A DNA stretch of 34,977 nucleotides from Spirosoma fluviale (lineage in GTDB: Bacteria > Bacteroidota > Bacteroidia > Cytophagales > Spirosomataceae). A program made the position numbers and the translations under genes. The notes under the pieces are model-generated. The model saw nothing but the letters and a program-made list of their open reading frames with translations. It ran no database searches and had not been told where the DNA came from. Positions 32,163-34,977 of the stretch are shown here, in pieces; position 1 is the first letter of the stretch; the number at the start of each line of letters is the position of its first letter. The stretch is taken from contig CAMDRO010000023.1 in NCBI GenBank assembly GCA_945906795.1, positions 1 through 34,977 of the forward strand. The letters run 5' to 3'.

Positions 32163-33086
32163 ATGCAAAAATTTTACACCGTATTAATTGCCCTATTCCT
32201 TCCATGCTTTGCATGGAATACTTTTGCCCAGGATGGAACTATTTATCCGCTTGAAGCGCCTAAGGAGCCTAATGCCATTCCCTTAGGCACAGGATCTGTG
32301 AAGGACCAACCCGCACCAGAGACTTGGTTTCGCCAGTGGGGTGACCCCATGGCAAGAAACATTTCCAAAGCTACCTTAACACCCTTCTTTCCTGAAAAAG
32401 GAAAGGCCAATGGAGCTGTGGTCATTGTGGCTCCTGGTGGGGGATACCGTTGGCTTTCCATGGGCAACGAGGGCTGGGAAGTGGCTGAGGCCCTTGCCAA
32501 AAAAGGAATAACCGCCTTTGTTTTAAAATACCGATTGTTTCCAACGGCTCCCTCTTTGGATGATTTTACGGCTTGGATGAACCGTCCGCGTCCGGCTCCG
32601 CAAAAAACGGATAGCACCTCAAAGAATACAAATCCAATGGCCCAAATGGATCTTTCAAATCAATTGGAAGATGCGGAAGCGGCCTATGCGATGATTCTAA
32701 AAAATGCCACGGAATGGGGCGTGGATACCAAGCGAATTGGCATGATCGGGTTTTCTGCTGGAGCAGGACTGACCATGCATGCAACGCTAAATTCCAAAAC
32801 GATGAAATTAGCTTTTATTGGTCCTATTTATGGTGGCATGGGCCCTGTGAAAGTGCCTGAAAATGCACCTCCCATGTTCAATGTAATCGCTTCCGATGAC
32901 TTTTTATTTAATGCGCAATTTGGCGTGATTGATTCTTGGTTTAAAGCACGCCGACCGGTTGAATTTCATTTATATCAAAACGGCGGACATGGATTTGGTT
33001 TAGGAAACCCGAATCGAACAAGCAATAAATGGTTTGATGCGTTTATTCATTGGCTAGATGTAAATAAATTTCTGGTTGCCAAATAG
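32163..33086 (+). CDS. Secreted alpha/beta hydrolase (acetyl xylan esterase/BD-FAE-like)
   Basis: A 307-residue protein with a Sec signal (FYTVLIALFLPCFAWNTFAQ). The mature part is an alpha/beta hydrolase: oxyanion segment VIVAPGGGYRWLSM (87-100), nucleophile elbow GFSAGAG with S198, an acid in VIASDDFLF and the His in NGGHGFGLG. The LKYRLFPTAP stretch and these motifs fit esterases that remove acetyl or feruloyl groups from plant polysaccharides. Together with 29615-30688 it is one of two such enzymes in the window, in keeping with the GH106 and GH3 genes. It is upstream of the M23 gene by 18 bp, so the two may share a transcript. Confidence 0.83.
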   Translation: MQKFYTVLIALFLPCFAWNTFAQDGTIYPLEAPKEPNAIPLGTGSVKDQPAPETWFRQWGDPMARNISKATLTPFFPEKGKANGAVVIVAPGGGYRWLSMGNEGWEVAEALAKKGITAFVLKYRLFPTAPSLDDFTAWMNRPRPAPQKTDSTSKNTNPMAQMDLSNQLEDAEAAYAMILKNATEWGVDTKRIGMIGFSAGAGLTMHATLNSKTMKLAFIGPIYGGMGPVKVPENAPPMFNVIASDDFLFNAQFGVIDSWFKARRPVEFHLYQNGGHGFGLGNPNRTSNKWFDAFIHWLDVNKFLVAK

Positions 33087-33104
33087 GTTGGATCATTCTA
33101 GTCT

Positions 33105-33761
33105 GTGAAAATTTTTAGAAATTTATCCACCATGATTCATCGCCTCTTTAGTGAGCCTTTATCAATTAGAAATAGTGTCGCACTCGATTTAGGCGCCACC
33201 AATATGGAATTAAATCCATCCATCTATGGGAATGTGTCGGCATTTGGCGATTACATAGAGGGGAAATTAGGCGCAAAGATCGGATTTGGGGGTTACTTGG
33301 AACACCGGATTATCTATGAATCCTACGAGAATTTCGCCACGGCCTCCGCAGACTTCCGGAATATTCACCTTGGCATGGATTTTTGGACGAAGGCAGGAAC
33401 TCCGATTTTTGCCCCTTTGGAAGGAGAAGTGCACAGCTTTCAAATCAATCCGGGTGCCGGAAATTATGGGCCAACGATTATTTTGTATCATCCTGCTGAA
33501 AAAATCTATACTTTATATGGACATGTATCCATTGCCGATTTAGTTCCACTTGAAAAAGGATCCCCAATCGCCGCGGGTCAGCTGCTATGCCAGGTGGGAA
33601 ACCCCGCTGAAAATGGGGGATGGCCGCCACATCTGCATTTCCAATTGATTCGCAATATGCAAGGGTTTCAAGGAGATTATCCGGGGGTTTGTTCCCAAAG
33701 AGATCTTTCGTTTTATGCTAATAACTGTCCGGATCCAGTTACGTTTTCATTCCCTATTTAA
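33105..33761 (+). CDS. M23 (LytM-type) zinc peptidase domain protein
   Basis: A 218-residue protein. The M23 signatures are H88-x3-D92 in NIHLGMDFW, the YGHVS segment (138-142) and H176-x-H178 in PPHLHFQL, which bind zinc and cut peptidoglycan or a related peptide. The last part (YPGVCSQRDLSFYANNCPDP) is typical of a soluble family that also occurs fused to aminotransferases. There is no signal peptide, so it may be cytosolic and act on something other than the wall. The start is uncertain: GTG 33105 gives 218 residues; ATG 33132 gives 209 and keeps all motifs. Confidence 0.83.
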   Translation: MKIFRNLSTMIHRLFSEPLSIRNSVALDLGATNMELNPSIYGNVSAFGDYIEGKLGAKIGFGGYLEHRIIYESYENFATASADFRNIHLGMDFWTKAGTPIFAPLEGEVHSFQINPGAGNYGPTIILYHPAEKIYTLYGHVSIADLVPLEKGSPIAAGQLLCQVGNPAENGGWPPHLHFQLIRNMQGFQGDYPGVCSQRDLSFYANNCPDPVTFSFPI

Positions 33762-33878
33762 TCACCTTTTGCACCCAAAGCTACATGCATAAATTCATTG
33801 AAGCGCTCTTTCAGAGTTGCAAAAAAAGGTGATGCTTGAGTATGTGACTATTCGAAAATTATTTAACAAGATCATTTT

Positions 33879-33919
33879 CTATTATCAAAACTTGTAAAAT
33901 GTATAAGTTTTGATAATAG
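33879..33919. repeat. Strong hairpin, 15-bp perfect stem
   Basis: CTATTATCAAAACTT (33879-33893) pairs with AAGTTTTGATAATAG (33905-33919), with an 11-nt loop. It lies between the converging M23 gene and the DUF4143 fragment. The tail CTTTTAATAG is a weak T-run for the plus strand. It could be a terminator or a repeat end. Confidence 0.6.
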
Positions 33920-33932
33920 CTTTTAATAGAGA

Positions 33933-34310
33933 TTAAGATTCTGAACTGAGTAGCCAATCAATGGCATTCAGCTTTTTGACACCATTGTATGTACCAGAAT
34001 CATAATCCATCGTAATTAAAAGCTTTTCGTTGTGGTCTGGAATATGATCGAAAGGTTTAAGTTCTCTGGCTAATGTCGCTGGATTTTGAACCGTTTGGGA
34101 AACTTGGATATATTTTGTGTAACCCTCCTGAACTCTAACGACAAAATCAACTTCCAAATTATCCGTTTTACCTATCCATACTTGATGGTTTCTTCTTTTT
34201 AGTTCCAAATAAATGACATTTTCTAACATATGACCCGCATCGGCAGCAAGTTCTTTTCCAAGTAATGCAGAACGAAATCCTAAGTCAACTAAATAATATT
34301 TTTCTTGATA
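33933..34310 (-). pseudogene. C-terminal fragment of an AAA+ ATPase with DUF4143 domain
   Basis: The frame is open from codon 34310 (just after an in-frame TAG) to 33933. It reads YQEKYYLVDLGFRSALLGKE, then AADAGHMLENVIYLELKRRN, QVWIGKTDNLEVDFVV, IQVSQTVQNPATLAREL. This is the C-terminal nuclease-like DUF4143 part of a common bacterial ATPase of about 390-400 residues. The ATPase domain and the first part of the DUF4143 domain are missing. The break falls about 10 bp from the hairpin at 34322-34365. A TTG or ATG inside could start a 98-residue product, but it would lack any active domain. Confidence 0.82.
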
Positions 34311-34321
34311 CTAAAGTGCAC

Positions 34322-34365
34322 AAAATTCCTAAAACTTTTAGTTTTGTAGTAGTTTTAGGAATTTT
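34322..34365. repeat. Strong hairpin at the join of two truncated genes
   Basis: AAAATTCCTAAAACT (34322-34336) pairs with AGTTTTAGGAATTTT (34351-34365), a perfect 15-bp stem with a 14-nt loop. On the minus strand a T-run ends the right arm, so it can work as a terminator. The stop codon of the epimerase fragment lies in its edge. Confidence 0.65.
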
Positions 34366-34528
34366 AATTGCCTTTGGGGTCAATTTCTTTTTTAATGCCA
34401 TTTATTACTTCATCGGTTCTAGATAAACTCCTTACGGAACCTCTTACCGCATAGCCTTTTTTTAATAATTCGGCCGCACAATGCTGTCCTACAAATCCTG
34501 AAATTCCGTTAACTAATACTTTTTTCAT
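34364..34528 (-). pseudogene. N-terminal fragment of an NAD-dependent epimerase/dehydratase (SDR)
   Basis: The frame from ATG 34528 (MKKVLVNGISGFVGQHCAAE) gives the glycine-rich NAD motif GISGFVG and then LLKKGYAVRGSVRSLSRTDE, as in dihydroflavonol 4-reductase-like SDR proteins. It stops after 54 residues (IDPKGN, TAA 34366-34364), where homologues go on for about 290 more. So only the cofactor-binding start remains. The truncation coincides with the hairpin at 34322-34365. Its start was preferred over an upstream frame to 34576 because the homology begins at MKKVL. Confidence 0.8.
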
Positions 34529-34612
34529 GTTTTTACCATTTATTTGAGGGCAATCATATTTTGTAAAACCACTCATTTCTTTATTTTTTGCCTGTGCCTT
34601 TTAATACATAAC

Positions 34613-34643
34613 AAAAAAAGGCAACGTCTTCTGACGTTGCCTT
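34613..34643 (-). terminator. Terminator of the right-edge gene
   Basis: AAGGCAACGTC (34618-34628) and GACGTTGCCTT (34633-34643) form an 11-bp stem with loop TTCT. On the minus strand a run of seven T follows. This is the clearest intrinsic terminator in the window. Confidence 0.9.
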
Positions 34644-34665
34644 GAATAAATTCAATTTCTATTGA

Positions 34666-34977
34666 TTACCTCAAAGAAGTTGGCCAAGGTTTTCCTGGAT
34701 TGGATTTAACTTTAACAATCGAGAAGTCTCCATACCCATTTACAAAACTAAAGGTTAGAATTTCAGCAGTTCTCTTAATAACCGTCATAGAATAAGGAGA
34801 TCCATACTGATCTACTCCGCTCATGCTGAGCACACCACAAGCATCACTAATTCCGACATCTCCTTTGTAGACGTCACCCTGACATCCATACAAACCAAAT
34901 GTTCCATCAGAAATTAAGTAACGAGTAGAAGTACCTACCTTGGTCCAAGTCGTCTTACCCGTATAGGTATCTCCTGC
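34666..34977 (-). CDS. C-terminal part of a protein of unknown function (runs off the right edge)
   Basis: The frame is open from the right edge (codon at 34977) to the stop at 34666, giving 103 residues: AGDTYTGKTTWTKVGTSTRY, then LISDGTFGLYGCQGDVYKGD. No family was recognised. The two Cys (in YGCQG and SDACG) and alternating strand-like pattern suggest a secreted beta domain with a disulfide. The protein begins outside the window, so signal peptide and total length cannot be told. It has a strong terminator 22 bp after the stop. Confidence 0.65.
   Translation of the reverse strand, partial: AGDTYTGKTTWTKVGTSTRYLISDGTFGLYGCQGDVYKGDVGISDACGVLSMSGVDQYGSPYSMTVIKRTAEILTFSFVNGYGDFSIVKVKSNPGKPWPTSLR

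Noticed and set aside
33267-33543. Overlapping open frames in both strands inside the M23 gene
   Set aside because: The M23 frame has all zinc ligands in order; the others are shadows.

Overview
The window comes from a Bacteroidota genome, most likely a freshwater- or soil-type member of the Cytophagales. The evidence is AT-rich intergenic DNA, several exact TAnnTTTG -7 promoter elements, few Shine-Dalgarno sequences, and typical families of that phylum (DUF2911, DUF1080, Tat-like Gfo/Idh/MocA proteins, GH106 lipoprotein, TIGR03643/DUF2805 protein). The genus is a guess. No tRNA, rRNA, CRISPR array, prophage or intact transposase was seen.

Layout. 1-4631 (minus): a cupredoxin-fused PVC-type sugar/alcohol dehydrogenase (runs off the left edge), its operon partner DUF1080 protein, and a YiaK/DlgD-type 2,3-diketogulonate reductase. 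4752-7966: a ChaN-like haem-binding protein, a beta-barrel-like pseudogene with two in-frame stops, a methyltransferase and a pentapeptide-repeat protein. 7967-12067 (minus): GMC oxidoreductase, Tat-type TIM-barrel isomerase and Gfo/Idh/MocA oxidoreductase. 12353-14675: small and secreted conserved proteins and a VOC protein. 14796-22596: GH3 beta-glucosidase-like enzyme, YdeI/OmdA protein with a CDGSH tail, GH106 rhamnosidase lipoprotein, broken HxlR regulator and a second TIM-barrel isomerase. 22729-23876: a toxin-antitoxin locus with an intact Panacea antitoxin and a frameshifted RelE-type toxin. 24343-29323: a light-related cluster of three photolyase/cryptochrome-like flavoproteins plus a TIGR03643 protein. 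29615-33761: two secreted alpha/beta hydrolases, a cupin, a MntA/HepT locus whose HepT toxin has a nonsense codon, and an M23 peptidase. 33933-34977: two truncated gene ends meeting at a hairpin, and the C-terminus of a further secreted protein.

How it fits together. The carbohydrate genes make a coherent periplasmic set: GH106 and GH3 trim rhamnose- and glucose-containing glycans, esterases deacylate them, and the oxidoreductases with DUF1080 and TIM-barrel proteins look like an oxidative (3-keto-glycoside) route for opening glycosides. The second theme is blue-light/DNA-repair flavoproteins, where one family member has lost its iron-sulfur cysteines, one lacks the usual tryptophans, and one seems domain-permuted.

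The third theme is gene decay: seven broken or truncated genes, including the toxins of both toxin-antitoxin loci while both antitoxins remain open. A 110-bp repeat with a covarying hairpin occurs upstream of the YiaK gene and again beside the beta-barrel pseudogene, where it carries the first six codons of a YiaK-like gene.
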